DNA from: Solirubrobacter sp963798325
Lineage (GTDB): Bacteria; Actinomycetota; Thermoleophilia; Solirubrobacterales; Solirubrobacteraceae
Length of the DNA: 64,000 nt
NCBI GenBank assembly: GCA_963798325.1
Contig: CAWCSS010000004.1
Location: 62,001 to 126,000 of the forward strand
Reading direction: 5' to 3'
This document shows, piece by piece, positions 8,293 through 17,373 of this stretch. The notes under the pieces are model-generated. The model saw only the letters and a program-made list of their open reading frames with translations, had not been told where the DNA came from and made no database searches. The first letter of the stretch is position 1, and the number at the start of each line of letters is the position of its first letter. The position numbers were made by a program, and so were the translations under genes.

Positions 8293-9114
8293 ATGAGATT
8301 CGGTCATCACGCGAACTCGTGGGGCGGTGTCGTCGGCCATCCCGTCGGCGTGACGAGCATCAAGGACCTCTTCTACCTGACGCCCGGCGACACGTTGGCC
8401 ACGCTCGGCGAGGTCGCGGACGCCGGCTACGAGGGGATTGAGCTCTTCGACGGCAACCTCGCCGAGTTCGCCGACGACCTCGGCGCCCTGCGGGCGGGCT
8501 TGGACGAGCACGGACTCCGCCTGATCGCGGTCTACAGCGGCGCCAACCTCGTCTTTGAGGAGATCCTGGGCGAGGAGCTCTGGCGCGTGGAGCGCGCGTG
8601 CGCGTGGGCGGCTGAGCTCGGCGCCGAGCACCTGGTCATCGGAGGCGGGGCTCAGCGCACCGAGGCCGCCACCGACGCCGATTACGATCGGCTGGCGGCC
8701 GGCCTCGAGAAGGTGGCGCGGCTCGCCGACGGCCACGGGCTGAGAGCGAGCTTCCATCCGCATCTGTCCACGATCGTCGAGTCGCCCGAGCAGATCGCGC
8801 GGCTGTTCGACCGCACGTCAATCCGGTTCTGCCCGGACACCGGGCACCTGCAGGCCGCGGGCGGCGATCCGGTCGAGCTCGTGCGCACGTACCGCGAGCG
8901 CATCGACTACGTGCACATCAAGGATCTCGACGCCGCCGGCGGGTTCGTCCCGCTGGGGCAGGGTGTGCTGGACGTCGGCGGCGTCCTGCGGGTCCTGCGA
9001 GAGACCGGCTTCGACGGCTGGATCACGGTGGAGACCGACGGCTGGGACGGCGACCCGGGAGCCGGCGCGCGTGCCAGCCGCGCGCGGCTGGAGCAACTGC
9101 TGAGCGACGAGTAG
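8293..9114 (+). CDS. Sugar phosphate isomerase/epimerase family TIM-barrel protein
   Basis: 273-residue xylose isomerase-like barrel, related to IolE-type inosose dehydratases and hydroxypyruvate isomerase. Putative metal ligands are Glu in GIELFDGN, Asp/His in RFCPDTGH, His in HIKDLD and the final Glu in TVETDGWD; FHPH supplies a further His. ATG 8293 was preferred over the upstream ATG 8215 because it begins right at the barrel (RFGHHANSWGG) and is preceded by ACGGAG; the 26 extra residues look non-native. It converges on a DHDPS-family lyase gene, which hints at sugar-acid catabolism. The substrate is not predictable. Confidence 0.85.
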   Translation: MRFGHHANSWGGVVGHPVGVTSIKDLFYLTPGDTLATLGEVADAGYEGIELFDGNLAEFADDLGALRAGLDEHGLRLIAVYSGANLVFEEILGEELWRVERACAWAAELGAEHLVIGGGAQRTEAATDADYDRLAAGLEKVARLADGHGLRASFHPHLSTIVESPEQIARLFDRTSIRFCPDTGHLQAAGGDPVELVRTYRERIDYVHIKDLDAAGGFVPLGQGVLDVGGVLRVLRETGFDGWITVETDGWDGDPGAGARASRARLEQLLSDE

Positions 9115-9169
9115 TGATGTCGAGGAGGCGGAGGCCGCGCGGCGTCCAGGAGACGGCTGGGACCAGGTC

Positions 9170-10042
9170 TCAGAGTCGAGAGCGAAGCACCGCCGCGCGC
9201 TCCTCGTCGAGCGCGTCCAGCGGCGGGCGCAGGTTGCGCCACCACTCGTCGCCCGTGCGCTCGCGCATGACGGCCTTCAGGGCCGGGATCAACGGGTAGC
9301 CGTCCAGGAACGAGCGGGCCTCGGTGAGCGAGGCCTGCTCGGCGTCGGCGTCGGGCGATCCCGCTTCCCAGAGGTCGTAGACGCGCCGCGACTGCGCTCC
9401 CGTGACGTTGCAGGTGGCGCTGATGCAGCCGTCGCCGCCCCAGCGCAGCGTGTCCAGCAGGAAGCGCTCGGAGCCGGCGAAGACGGTGAAATCCGGGTAC
9501 GTCTTGCAGATCCGCTCGATGCGCGAAGCGTCGCCCGCCGAGTCCTTGGTGCCCGCGATCACACCCGGGAAGGCGTCGAGCAGCCGGCCGATCAGCTCGA
9601 CCGAGAAGCCCACGGCCGCCATCGGCGGGATGTGGTAGAGGAAGACGCGCAGGCGGTCGTCGCCGACGCGCTCGATCAGCTCGGCGAAGTAGCGGAACAG
9701 GCCGTCATCGGAGACGCCCTTGTAGTAGAAGGGCGGCAGCGCCAGCACGCCGGGAGCACCCAGCGCCAGCGCCTCGCGGGCGAGCAGCACCGCGTCGGGC
9801 AGCGCGCACGCGCCGGTGCCGGGAAGCATCACCTCGGCCGGGATGCCGTCCTCGACCAGATCGCTCCACGCGTCCACGCGCTCGCCGATCGACAGCGAGT
9901 TCGCCTCGCCCGTGGTGCCGAAGATCCCGAGCCCGTGACAGCCATCGTCGAGCAGCCGCCGGCAGTGCGCGGCGAACGCGGCACGGTCGATCGAGAGGTC
10001 CTCGCGCATCGGCGTGAGGACGGCGGCGAGAACGCCCTTCAT
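9170..10042 (-). CDS. Dihydrodipicolinate synthase (DapA)/N-acetylneuraminate lyase family protein
   Basis: 290-residue class I aldolase-type barrel. Visible are the substrate loop GIFGTTGEANSLS (residues about 41-53), the Tyr of FLYHIPP and the Schiff-base Lys in AGTKDSAGD. Its ATG overlaps the stop of the P5C dehydrogenase gene (ATGA), so it is the third gene of the proline-catabolic operon. In this context it is more likely catabolic (for example keto-acid cleavage linked to hydroxyproline or sugar acids) than the lysine-biosynthetic enzyme. That is inference; sequence alone does not separate the subfamilies. Confidence 0.88.
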   Translation of the reverse strand: MKGVLAAVLTPMREDLSIDRAAFAAHCRRLLDDGCHGLGIFGTTGEANSLSIGERVDAWSDLVEDGIPAEVMLPGTGACALPDAVLLAREALALGAPGVLALPPFYYKGVSDDGLFRYFAELIERVGDDRLRVFLYHIPPMAAVGFSVELIGRLLDAFPGVIAGTKDSAGDASRIERICKTYPDFTVFAGSERFLLDTLRWGGDGCISATCNVTGAQSRRVYDLWEAGSPDADAEQASLTEARSFLDGYPLIPALKAVMRERTGDEWWRNLRPPLDALDEERAAVLRSRL

Positions 10043-11595
10043 ACGACCAGCCCGTGGCGGACGGTGTTCTCCGTCACCACGCGCGGCTCGACGAACTGCA
10101 GCAGGTAGCCGGGACCGCCGGCCTTGGTGCCGGTCCCGGAGAGCCGGTTTCCTCCGAATGGCTGGCGCCCCACCATCGCTCCTGTGATCTCGCGATTGAC
10201 GTAGAGGTTGCCGACGGGCGAGCGGTCGGACACGTAGTCGACCGTCCGCGGGCTGCGGGAGAACAGCCCGCCGGTGAGCCCGAACGGCGAGGCGTCGACG
10301 CGATCGCACGCCTCCTCGATCGACTTCACCCGCTCCACGGCGAGCAGCGGCCCGAAGATCTCCTCGTGCAGCACGGCGGATGAACCCGGCAGATCGGTGG
10401 CCAGCGTCGGCGTCGCGAAGTATCCGCCGGACGGCATCTCCGCGGCCTGCGCGGCGATCGTCCCTTCGTCACGCGCGGTCGCGATGTAGCGCTCCACGCG
10501 CTCCTGCGCCTCGCGCTCGATCACCGGCGGCACGTCGATCTCCGGGTCCGATGCCTGGCCGACGTTGAGGACCTCGATCGCGCCCGCGAGGCGTTCGACC
10601 AGCCCGTCGTGGATCGCCTCGTGCGCGAGCACGCGCGCGGCCGCCGAGCACTTCTGGCCGGCGTAGTTGAACGCCGACTTCACGAGCGCCGGCACGACGT
10701 CGTCCAGGTCCGCGTCGGAGTCCACGATCACGCAGTTCTTGCCGCCCATCTCGGCCACGACGCGCTTCAGATGCCGCTGGCCGGGCGCCATCTCCGCCGC
10801 GCGGCGGACGATCTCCAGCCCGACCGGACCGGAGCCCGTGAAGGCGATCGTGTGCACCCGCGGATCGCCCACCAGCGCGGCACCGACCGGCCCTTCGCCC
10901 GGCAGCAGCGCCAAGGCGGACGGCGGCACGCCCGCCTCGCGCAGCGCGCGCACGACCATGTACCCGCACCCCGGCGCCTGCTCGGCGGGCTTGAGCACCA
11001 CCGCGTTGCCCGTCGCCAGCCCCGCGGACACCATCCCCAGAGGGATCGCCACCGGGAAGTTCCACGGCGCGATCACGGCGACGACCCCGCGCGGGCGCCA
11101 GCGCAGCTCGTTGCGCTCGCCCGGCAGCTGGATCAGCTCGCCCGGCCGCTCCTCGAGCTCGACCGCGGCCCGCGCGTAGTACTCGAGGAAGTCGATCGCC
11201 TCGCACACGTCGCCGTCGGCCTCGCGCCACGGCTTGGCGGTCTCGCGGACCTCCAGCGCGGCGATCATCAGCCGCCGCTCGCGTATCCACGCCGCCGCGC
11301 GCACCAGCACCTCGGCCCGCTCGGCCGCGGATCTGCGCCGCCACTCGGAGCGCGAGGCGAGATCCAGCGCGTGGTCGACGTCGGCCTCGCTCGCGACCGC
11401 GGCGCTGGCCACCACGCGGTCCGGCCGGCCGGGGTCGGTGGAGACGAGCGCGTCGCCCTTGCGTGCGTCCTCACCCACCCAGACCGGGACGGCGACCGCG
11501 GGCGAGGCGTCGAACTCGGCCAGAGCGCCGCTCAGCTGCGCCCGGACGGGCGCCCGCCGCAGTTCCAGGATCGGCTCGTTGGTGAATGCCTTCAT
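10039..11595 (-). CDS. pruA: L-glutamate gamma-semialdehyde (1-pyrroline-5-carboxylate) dehydrogenase
   Basis: 518-residue aldehyde dehydrogenase for the second step of proline degradation, giving glutamate with NAD. The active-site Cys lies in NYAGQKCSAAARV, the general-base Glu in VVAEMGGKNC, and the NAD site includes APWNFPVAIP and FTGSGPVG. NRLSGTGTKAGGPGYL near the C-terminus is characteristic of P5C dehydrogenases. The ATG at 11595 follows the proline dehydrogenase stop after one base and precedes the family N-terminus. The longer frame upstream is a shadow of that gene. Adjacent PRODH makes the assignment firm. Confidence 0.95.
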   Translation of the reverse strand: MKAFTNEPILELRRAPVRAQLSGALAEFDASPAVAVPVWVGEDARKGDALVSTDPGRPDRVVASAAVASEADVDHALDLASRSEWRRRSAAERAEVLVRAAAWIRERRLMIAALEVRETAKPWREADGDVCEAIDFLEYYARAAVELEERPGELIQLPGERNELRWRPRGVVAVIAPWNFPVAIPLGMVSAGLATGNAVVLKPAEQAPGCGYMVVRALREAGVPPSALALLPGEGPVGAALVGDPRVHTIAFTGSGPVGLEIVRRAAEMAPGQRHLKRVVAEMGGKNCVIVDSDADLDDVVPALVKSAFNYAGQKCSAAARVLAHEAIHDGLVERLAGAIEVLNVGQASDPEIDVPPVIEREAQERVERYIATARDEGTIAAQAAEMPSGGYFATPTLATDLPGSSAVLHEEIFGPLLAVERVKSIEEACDRVDASPFGLTGGLFSRSPRTVDYVSDRSPVGNLYVNREITGAMVGRQPFGGNRLSGTGTKAGGPGYLLQFVEPRVVTENTVRHGLVV

Positions 11596-11596
11596 G

Positions 11597-12961
11597 TCAT
11601 GTCCGCCGCGCGATCGTGCCCTGCGGCGGCGCGAGCAGGACCTCGAGTGGGACCCCGCGCGCCTGCTCGTAGAGGAACGACTCGTTGGACGTGTTCTCCA
11701 GCAGCCGCCGGACCAGATACGCCATCCCGGCCACCAGGTCCCCGACCGGGCAGTAGGCGCGCACGCGCAGCCCCTGGGCGGCGATCGCGGTCTGCAGCGG
11801 GTCGCCGAGCCCGCGCAGGACCTGCAGCTCGAGGTCGGAGTCGGTGCCGCCGCCCAACCGGTTGTAGGCGATCGCGTGGCTGACGGACCGCAGGTTGTGC
11901 GAGGCGATGGCGACGCGGACGAGCGGCCGTGCGTCCAGCAGCCGCCGTGTGAGGTGCTCGAAGTTGGCGTCGGTGTCGGCCTTGACCTCGAACACCGGCG
12001 CATGCCAGCCGTGCTGCGCTGCCTGGACGAGCTCGTGGTCCCAGTAGGCGCCCTTGACCAGCCGGATCGTCAGCGGGTGGGTGCGCTCGACCCGCGAGGA
12101 CCACTCGAGGATCGTGTCCAGCGTCTGCGGCGAGTCGCGCAGGTAGCCCTGCAGCACCATCCCCGCCGACGGCCCGCGGCGGAACTCGTCCTCTCCGAGC
12201 AGCTCGAGGATCAGCTCCAGGATCGCATCGCGCGAGTCCATCGACTCCATGTCGATGTGCAGGTGCGCGCCGCGCTCGTGCGCGCGCCGCAGCAGCGGGC
12301 GAAGGCGGTCGGCGGCGTCACGCTTGCCGCGCTCGGGCGCGTCCGGGCGCAGCAGCGGCGTCAGCGCGCTCACCTTCACCGACAGGTTCGAGCGCGGCAG
12401 CACGCCCACGCTGTCGCGCTCGAGCTGGCGGCGGCCCGGCCAGGACTGTGCGGCGCCGGCCAGCGTGTCCAGCGCGTCCGAGCAGCGATCGGCGTAGCGC
12501 TGCGCCTCGGACTGCGTGACCGTCGCCTCGCCGAGCAGATCGACGGAGGAGGCCACGCCGTCCTTCCACAGGTCCTTGAGATCGCCCAGCGCCGCCTTCG
12601 GGTCCTCGCCCACGATGAAGCGCCGCGCCATGTGCTTGACGCCCTGGGAGGCGGCCATCCCCAGCGCCCGGCGGCCGGCCTTGGAGTCGCCCATCCGCAT
12701 GGCCACACTGATCGGCGGCGGCGGATCGTCGACCTCCTCCAAGAACCCCGTCAGGTGACGGGCCAGATCGTCGAGGTTGCGGCACGCGGGCACCACGTCG
12801 ACGAAGCGGAACAGCGCCGCCTTGAGCTCCGCGTCCGAGGACGCGAGGTCCATCGCCTTGTCGTCGAAGGCCTTCAGCGGGTTGCGGGTCGTGGGCATCG
12901 CGGCGGCCAGGCGGCGACCGACCTCGAACAGCTCGCGCTCCACCGCGGCGTCGTCGGGCAT
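11597..12961 (-). CDS. putA: Proline dehydrogenase (FAD-dependent)
   Basis: 454-residue flavoenzyme oxidising proline to 1-pyrroline-5-carboxylate at the membrane, passing electrons to quinone. It corresponds to the PRODH half of bifunctional PutA. Motifs are NLSVKVSAL, HLHIDMESMDSRD, VLQGYLRDS, IRLVKGAYWD and ASHNLRS; the Arg-rich C-terminal helix of the barrel is YLVRRLLENTSNESF. The first 140 residues are an accessory helical region also found in PutA. It is the first gene of a three-gene operon and is divergent from the glycosyltransferase gene with only 38 bp between the starts. Confidence 0.93.
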   Translation of the reverse strand: MPDDAAVERELFEVGRRLAAAMPTTRNPLKAFDDKAMDLASSDAELKAALFRFVDVVPACRNLDDLARHLTGFLEEVDDPPPPISVAMRMGDSKAGRRALGMAASQGVKHMARRFIVGEDPKAALGDLKDLWKDGVASSVDLLGEATVTQSEAQRYADRCSDALDTLAGAAQSWPGRRQLERDSVGVLPRSNLSVKVSALTPLLRPDAPERGKRDAADRLRPLLRRAHERGAHLHIDMESMDSRDAILELILELLGEDEFRRGPSAGMVLQGYLRDSPQTLDTILEWSSRVERTHPLTIRLVKGAYWDHELVQAAQHGWHAPVFEVKADTDANFEHLTRRLLDARPLVRVAIASHNLRSVSHAIAYNRLGGGTDSDLELQVLRGLGDPLQTAIAAQGLRVRAYCPVGDLVAGMAYLVRRLLENTSNESFLYEQARGVPLEVLLAPPQGTIARRT

Positions 12962-12987
12962 GGCGTCGGAGCTTACGCCGTCGTGGA

Positions 12988-12993
12988 TACCCT
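12988..12993 (+). promoter_or_regulatory. Putative -10 hexamer TACCCT of a leaderless promoter
   Basis: TACCCT ends 6 bp before the ATG of the glycosyltransferase gene. Initiation the usual distance downstream would give a transcript beginning at the start codon. It lies inside the 38-bp divergent spacer shared with the proline operon. Confidence 0.45.
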
Positions 12994-12999
12994 GCGGCC

Positions 13000-13941
13000 A
13001 TGCACCGTGAGCCGGAGCTGCTCAGCGTGGTCGCTCCGATGTACGAGGAGGAGGCCACCGTGGACCCGTTCACCGAACGGGTCGCGACCGCGTTGCAGGG
13101 CCTCAACTACGAGCTGATCCTCGTCAACGACGGCTCCAAGGACGGCACGCGCGACGCGATGGCGGCCGCCGCGGCGCGCGACCCGCGGGTCAAGATCGTC
13201 TCGCTGGCCCGCAACTTCGGCCACCAGCCGGCGCTCACCGCGGGGCTCGAGCACGCCCGCGGCGACGTGGTGGTGATGCTCGACGGCGACCTGCAGGACC
13301 CGCCCGAGGTCATCCCGGAGATGGTCGAACGCTGGAAGGAGGGCGTCAACGTCGTCTACGCCGTGCGCGAGCAGCGGCTGGGGGAGACGCTCTTCAAGCG
13401 GGTCACGGCGCGCGGGTTCTACACCGTCTTCCGCCGCCTGACGGGCCTGGACCTGGCCGTCGAGTCCGGCGACTTCCGCCTGATGGACCGCCGCGCGCTC
13501 GACGCCCTGCTGGCGATGCCCGAGCGCAACCGCTTCCTGCGCGGGATGACGGTCTGGATCGGCTTCACCCAGACGGCGGTGCCGTTCGTGCGCCAGGAGC
13601 GCCACGCCGGCGTCACCAAGTATCCGCTGCGCAAGATGCTGCGGTTCTCCTTCGACGCGATCACGTCGTTCTCGAGCCGGCCGCTGCAGTGGGCGATGGT
13701 CCTCGGCTTCTTCTTCAGCGCGATCGCCTTCCTGGCCATCCCGCTGACCGTGATCGCGCGCTACGCGGACATCTTCAGCAAGGGCGTGCCGACGACGATC
13801 ATCATCGTCCTGTTGCTGGGCGGCATCCAGCTGATCACCGTCGGGATCATCGGCGAGTACGTCGGCCGCATCTACGACGAGGTCAAGCACCGCCCGCTGT
13901 ACGTGGTCGGCGAGCGCATCAACACCGAGGAACCTTCTTGA
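13000..13941 (+). CDS. Family 2 membrane glycosyltransferase, GtrB/DPM1-like
   Basis: 313-residue polyprenyl-phosphate glycosyltransferase. The GT-A domain has VVAPMYEEE, VNDGSKDGT, the metal-binding DGDLQDPPE and the acceptor loop in FRLMDRRALDAL. Two C-terminal transmembrane helices (about 228-250 and 262-285) anchor it with the active site facing the cytoplasm. Such enzymes load a sugar onto a polyprenyl phosphate for use outside the membrane. Its TGA overlaps the TTG of the next gene, an FAD oxidoreductase, so the pair is translationally coupled. Confidence 0.9.
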   Translation: MHREPELLSVVAPMYEEEATVDPFTERVATALQGLNYELILVNDGSKDGTRDAMAAAAARDPRVKIVSLARNFGHQPALTAGLEHARGDVVVMLDGDLQDPPEVIPEMVERWKEGVNVVYAVREQRLGETLFKRVTARGFYTVFRRLTGLDLAVESGDFRLMDRRALDALLAMPERNRFLRGMTVWIGFTQTAVPFVRQERHAGVTKYPLRKMLRFSFDAITSFSSRPLQWAMVLGFFFSAIAFLAIPLTVIARYADIFSKGVPTTIIIVLLLGGIQLITVGIIGEYVGRIYDEVKHRPLYVVGERINTEEPS

Positions 13942-15281
13942 AGATCGCCGTTCTGGGGGCCGGGGTCGCCGGCCTCGTCGCGGGCCTGCGGCTCACGCAG
14001 GCCGGGCACACCGTCGACGTCTATGAGCGGTGGCCCGGTCTCGGCGGCCAGGCGGCGACGATCGACGTCGGCGACGGGCACCTGCTCGAGCGCTACTACC
14101 ACCACCTCTTCTCCACCGACAAGCACATCGCGGCGCTCTACGACGAGCTGGGAATGCCGGACGAGCTGGAGTGGCTGTCCTCGAGCGTCGCCTACTTCTC
14201 GCAGGGCAGGTCGTGGCCGTTCGTGACCCCGATGGACCTGCTGCGCTTCAAGCCGATGCCGCTCCACGCGCGCGTGCGGCTCGGTGCCGCGGTGGCGGCG
14301 ATCCAGTTCGGCCCGGGCAACCCGAAGCCGTTCGAGCGGGTCACGGCGCGCAGGTGGATCGAGCGCTACATGGGCCGCGACGCCTACCAGACACTGTGGG
14401 GACCGCTGCTGCGCGGCAAGTTCGGCGAGCGCGCCGACGACATCGCGATGGTCTGGCTGCAGAACAAGTTCCGGCTGCGCCGCGGCGACGACGCGGCCGA
14501 GGAGAAACTCGGCTACCCGCGGCGCTCCTGGGAGCCGCTCTTCCACGAGCTGCAGGCCCGGATCGAGGCCGGGGGCGGGCGGGTGCTGATCGACCGCCCG
14601 ATCGCGTCGCTGTCGAGCGACTTCGTGGTCACGCCGGGCGCGCCCGGGTCCTTCCGCCGCGGGCATGACCCGCGCGAGTTCGAGGCGATCCCGGGCGAGC
14701 GCTACGAGGCGGTCCTGGCCACGCTGCCCAGCGACGTCTTCGAGCAGGTGCTCGAGCCGGGCGTGCTGCCCGAGGCGTATCTGGCCAAGCTGCGCGGGAT
14801 CGAGTACTTCACCGCGCTCTGCCTGCTGATCGAGCTCGACCGGCAGTTCTCGCCGTTCTATTGGACCAACATCGGCGACGACGCGCTGCCGTTCGTGGGG
14901 CTGATCGAGCACACCAACCTGATCTCCCCGGAGCGCTACGGCGGCCGCCGGTTCCTCTACGTCGCCAACTACCTGCCGCCCGATCACGAGCTGCTCTCGC
15001 TGGACGCCGAGGGCGTGCTGGAGCGCTACACCGCGGGACTGCGGGCGGTCAATCCGGGCTTCTCGCGCGACTGGGTGAGGCGCCTGTGGCTGCACCGCGA
15101 GCCGGCCGCGCAGCCGATCGTCACCGTCGGCTACCGGGAGAAGATCCCGCCGATGAAAACGCCCCGCCGGGGCCTCGTCCTGGCCAACACGACGCAGATC
15201 TTCCCCGAGGACCGAGGCACGAACTACGCGGTGCGTGAGGGCGACGAAGCGGCTCGCGCGCTGCTCGACTGGCTCCCGTAG
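13938..15281 (+). CDS. FAD-dependent oxidoreductase (amine oxidase / protoporphyrinogen oxidase-like)
   Basis: 447-residue flavoprotein. The dinucleotide-binding motif VLGAGVAGLVAGLRL is at the N-terminus, followed by YERWPGLGGQAATI, the usual GG doublet of the amine-oxidase fold. LLERYYHHLFSTD and the C-terminal RGLVLANTTQIFPEDRGTNYAV segment resemble proteins annotated as UDP-galactopyranose mutase or protoporphyrinogen oxidase relatives. Such proteins often sit beside glycosyltransferases. The TTG start is the only one that preserves the Rossmann N-terminus, and it overlaps the previous stop. A role in modifying a lipid-linked sugar is inferred from the context. Confidence 0.85.
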   Translation: MKIAVLGAGVAGLVAGLRLTQAGHTVDVYERWPGLGGQAATIDVGDGHLLERYYHHLFSTDKHIAALYDELGMPDELEWLSSSVAYFSQGRSWPFVTPMDLLRFKPMPLHARVRLGAAVAAIQFGPGNPKPFERVTARRWIERYMGRDAYQTLWGPLLRGKFGERADDIAMVWLQNKFRLRRGDDAAEEKLGYPRRSWEPLFHELQARIEAGGGRVLIDRPIASLSSDFVVTPGAPGSFRRGHDPREFEAIPGERYEAVLATLPSDVFEQVLEPGVLPEAYLAKLRGIEYFTALCLLIELDRQFSPFYWTNIGDDALPFVGLIEHTNLISPERYGGRRFLYVANYLPPDHELLSLDAEGVLERYTAGLRAVNPGFSRDWVRRLWLHREPAAQPIVTVGYREKIPPMKTPRRGLVLANTTQIFPEDRGTNYAVREGDEAARALLDWLP

Positions 15282-15383
15282 CGCGGCGTGGTCGGGCGCC
15301 TGACCGCGACCAACAGGTTCTAAACATAAGTTCGGTTGGCCCCCCTGGAGAGTTCGGCTCGTGGTGCCGATACTGGGCTTGCG

Positions 15384-15752
15384 ATGCACTCCCCGGATTC
15401 GAACTGGCTCTCCCGCGCACTGAAGCGCACTCCCTCCCGCCCTCACATGGACGATCTCCACGCCTGCGCCGCGTGTGGCAAGGACTACGTCAACCCCGTC
15501 GACTGGGAACCGATCACGCCCGAGTCGTGGTGGATGCGCCTGCGCTGCGGCTCCTGCGAGGTCTGGCGTGAGGTCACCGTCACCAACCAGGTCGCCGAGC
15601 GCTTCGACATCGAGCTCGACCGCCGCGCGGACCTGATCCACCGCGCGCTGAACAAGCTCGACCGTGAGCACATGGCCCAGCAGGTGGAGACGATGATCGG
15701 CGCGCTGCGCCACGGGCTCATCGAGCCCAGCGATTTCGCTCGTCCGGCGTAA
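15384..15752 (+). CDS. Zinc-ribbon hypothetical protein, paralogue of the gene at 52338
   Basis: 122-residue cytosolic protein. A Cys4 zinc ribbon is formed by CAACGKDY and LRCGSCEVW (about residues 27-62), followed by a helical C-terminal half (LDRRADLIHRALNKLDREHM). The same order - CxxC, LRCGxC, then a LDR-rich helix and a closing S-D-F-A - is seen in the protein at 52338-52655. ATG 15384 is one choice; ATG 15447 would start just before the ribbon. The stop codon is the first base triplet of the intergenic element at 15750. Function unknown. Confidence 0.72.
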   Translation: MHSPDSNWLSRALKRTPSRPHMDDLHACAACGKDYVNPVDWEPITPESWWMRLRCGSCEVWREVTVTNQVAERFDIELDRRADLIHRALNKLDREHMAQQVETMIGALRHGLIEPSDFARPA

Positions 15753-15796
15753 TCGAAGGCGGACATCCCGTCCGCCTCACCCGATCATCCGACCCT
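15750..15796 (+). repeat. Intergenic palindromic element, copy 2
   Basis: Starts with the stop codon of the zinc-ribbon gene and ends on the stop codon of the convergent antiporter gene. An AGGCGGAC / GTCCGCCT stem is followed by GATCATCCGACCCT. It shares 13 bases at the left end and 16 at the right end exactly with the copy at 30844. Confidence 0.72.
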
Positions 15797-17369
15797 AGAT
15801 CTCCAGCCGTTCGTCCTCGAGGTCGAGCTCACGCTCCAGCCGGTGCATGAGCTCGTTCGAGATCGTGCCCGCGTTGCGTAGGCGCACGATCTCGCCGCGC
15901 TGCGCCTCGAGCACTTCGCGCACGACCGTCTGGTAGGCGACCGAGCGGTCCTCGTAGTTCTCGTCGTCGTCGAGCTTGCCCGCGCGCGACTTCAGCCGCC
16001 GGCGCCGGTACTCGTAGGCGCCGCGCATGCGCTCGATGGTGTCGTCGCGCGTCCATTGTTCGCCGCCGAGCTCGTCGAGGCGGGTGAGCGCCGCCTGTGT
16101 CGCCAGCAGCCGCGCCTTGAGCTCCTCGCGCTCCTCCTCGGTGCCGTCGTCGGCGACCTCGAGCCACCGGATCAGCGGCGCGAGCGTCAGCCCCTGCAGC
16201 ACGATCGTGGCGAAGATCACGCAGAAGGTCAGGAACAGGATCAGGTCGCGGTGCGGGAAATCCAGCGGGAGCGCCAGCGCGGCCGCGAGCGAGACGGCGC
16301 CGCGCATGCCCGCCCAGGAGTTCACCAGCCGCAGCTGCCAGCTCGTCCGCCGGGCGCGCTGGGATTCCCGGCGATCGAGCGCGCGAACGAGGAACACGAC
16401 CGTCTGCCCCCAGACGAGGCGGGTGCCCATGACCGCGATCGAGACCGCGACGCCGTAGCCGATCAGCGTCGTCATCGGCTCGCCCTGGAGGCTGTCGAGG
16501 ATCTGCGGCAGCTGCAGCCCGATCAGCACGAACAGGAAGGCGTTGAGCAGGAACTGGAGCAGCTCCCACATGCCGAAGCCCATCAGGCGGGTGCGCGGGG
16601 AGGCGATCTTCGGCGCCTTCCAGCCGACGTAGACGCCGACCGTCACGGCCGCCAGCACGGCCGAGACGTCGAGGTGCTCGGCGGGCACGTAGGCGGCGTA
16701 GGCGCTGAGCAGGCCGATCGTGTTCTCCAGCAGCGGGTCGTCGAGGCGGCGGCGGATCTCGGTGATGACCATCGCCACCACGAGGCCGACGGCGATCCCG
16801 CCGGTGGCTTTCCAGATGAACTCCCACCCGGCGTCGAGGACGCTGAAGGCGACGGCGCTGGTGGTCGCCGTGACCGCGATCCGGTAGGCGACCAGCGCCG
16901 ACGCGTCGTTGATCAGGCTCTCGCCCTCCAGGACGGAGATCATCCGCCGGGGCACGCCGAGTCGCCGCGCGATCTCGGTGCCGGCGACGGGGTCGGTCGG
17001 GCCGACGATCGCGCCGAGCGTGAACGCGACCGGCCAGCTGACGCCCGGGATCAGCTGGTGCGCCACGACCGCCACGACGACGACGGTCGCGAGCACGAGG
17101 ACGACCGAGCTGAGCAGGATCGGCCTGAGGTTGCGTCTGAGGTCGTTGAGGTTGGCGAAGAACGCGCTGGTGTAGAGCAGCGGCGGGAGGAAGATGACGA
17201 GCACGAGGTCCGGGTCGAGCTCGATCCTGGGCAACCCGCCCGAGAGCCCGAGCAGCGCGCCGCCGACGACGAGCACGATCGGGTAGGGCACGTTGATCGC
17301 CCGCGCGGCCGCCGAGAGCACGACGACCGCGACCAGCAGCAGGACGAGGATGACTTCGACGTCTTCCAC
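15795..17369 (-). CDS. Na+/H+ antiporter, CPA1 family
   Basis: 524-residue integral membrane protein exchanging sodium or potassium for protons. About twelve hydrophobic segments fill residues 5-400. The ion-binding core is GAIVGPTDPVAGTEIA followed by LEGESLINDASALVAYR (conserved Asp in the SLINDA motif), and RGAVSLAAALALP is a further signature. Residues from about 410 are a hydrophilic, charged, probably coiled cytoplasmic tail of 110 residues. The start is GTG at 17369, 4 bp after the MBL hydrolase stop, so it is the last gene of a three-gene minus-strand operon. Confidence 0.92.
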   Translation of the reverse strand: MEDVEVILVLLLVAVVVLSAAARAINVPYPIVLVVGGALLGLSGGLPRIELDPDLVLVIFLPPLLYTSAFFANLNDLRRNLRPILLSSVVLVLATVVVVAVVAHQLIPGVSWPVAFTLGAIVGPTDPVAGTEIARRLGVPRRMISVLEGESLINDASALVAYRIAVTATTSAVAFSVLDAGWEFIWKATGGIAVGLVVAMVITEIRRRLDDPLLENTIGLLSAYAAYVPAEHLDVSAVLAAVTVGVYVGWKAPKIASPRTRLMGFGMWELLQFLLNAFLFVLIGLQLPQILDSLQGEPMTTLIGYGVAVSIAVMGTRLVWGQTVVFLVRALDRRESQRARRTSWQLRLVNSWAGMRGAVSLAAALALPLDFPHRDLILFLTFCVIFATIVLQGLTLAPLIRWLEVADDGTEEEREELKARLLATQAALTRLDELGGEQWTRDDTIERMRGAYEYRRRRLKSRAGKLDDDENYEDRSVAYQTVVREVLEAQRGEIVRLRNAGTISNELMHRLERELDLEDERLEI

Positions 17370-17373
17370 GTGG

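Noticed and set aside
9115..9169. Terminator between the convergent isomerase and lyase genes
   Set aside because: No stem longer than five base pairs with a short loop is visible in these 55 bp.
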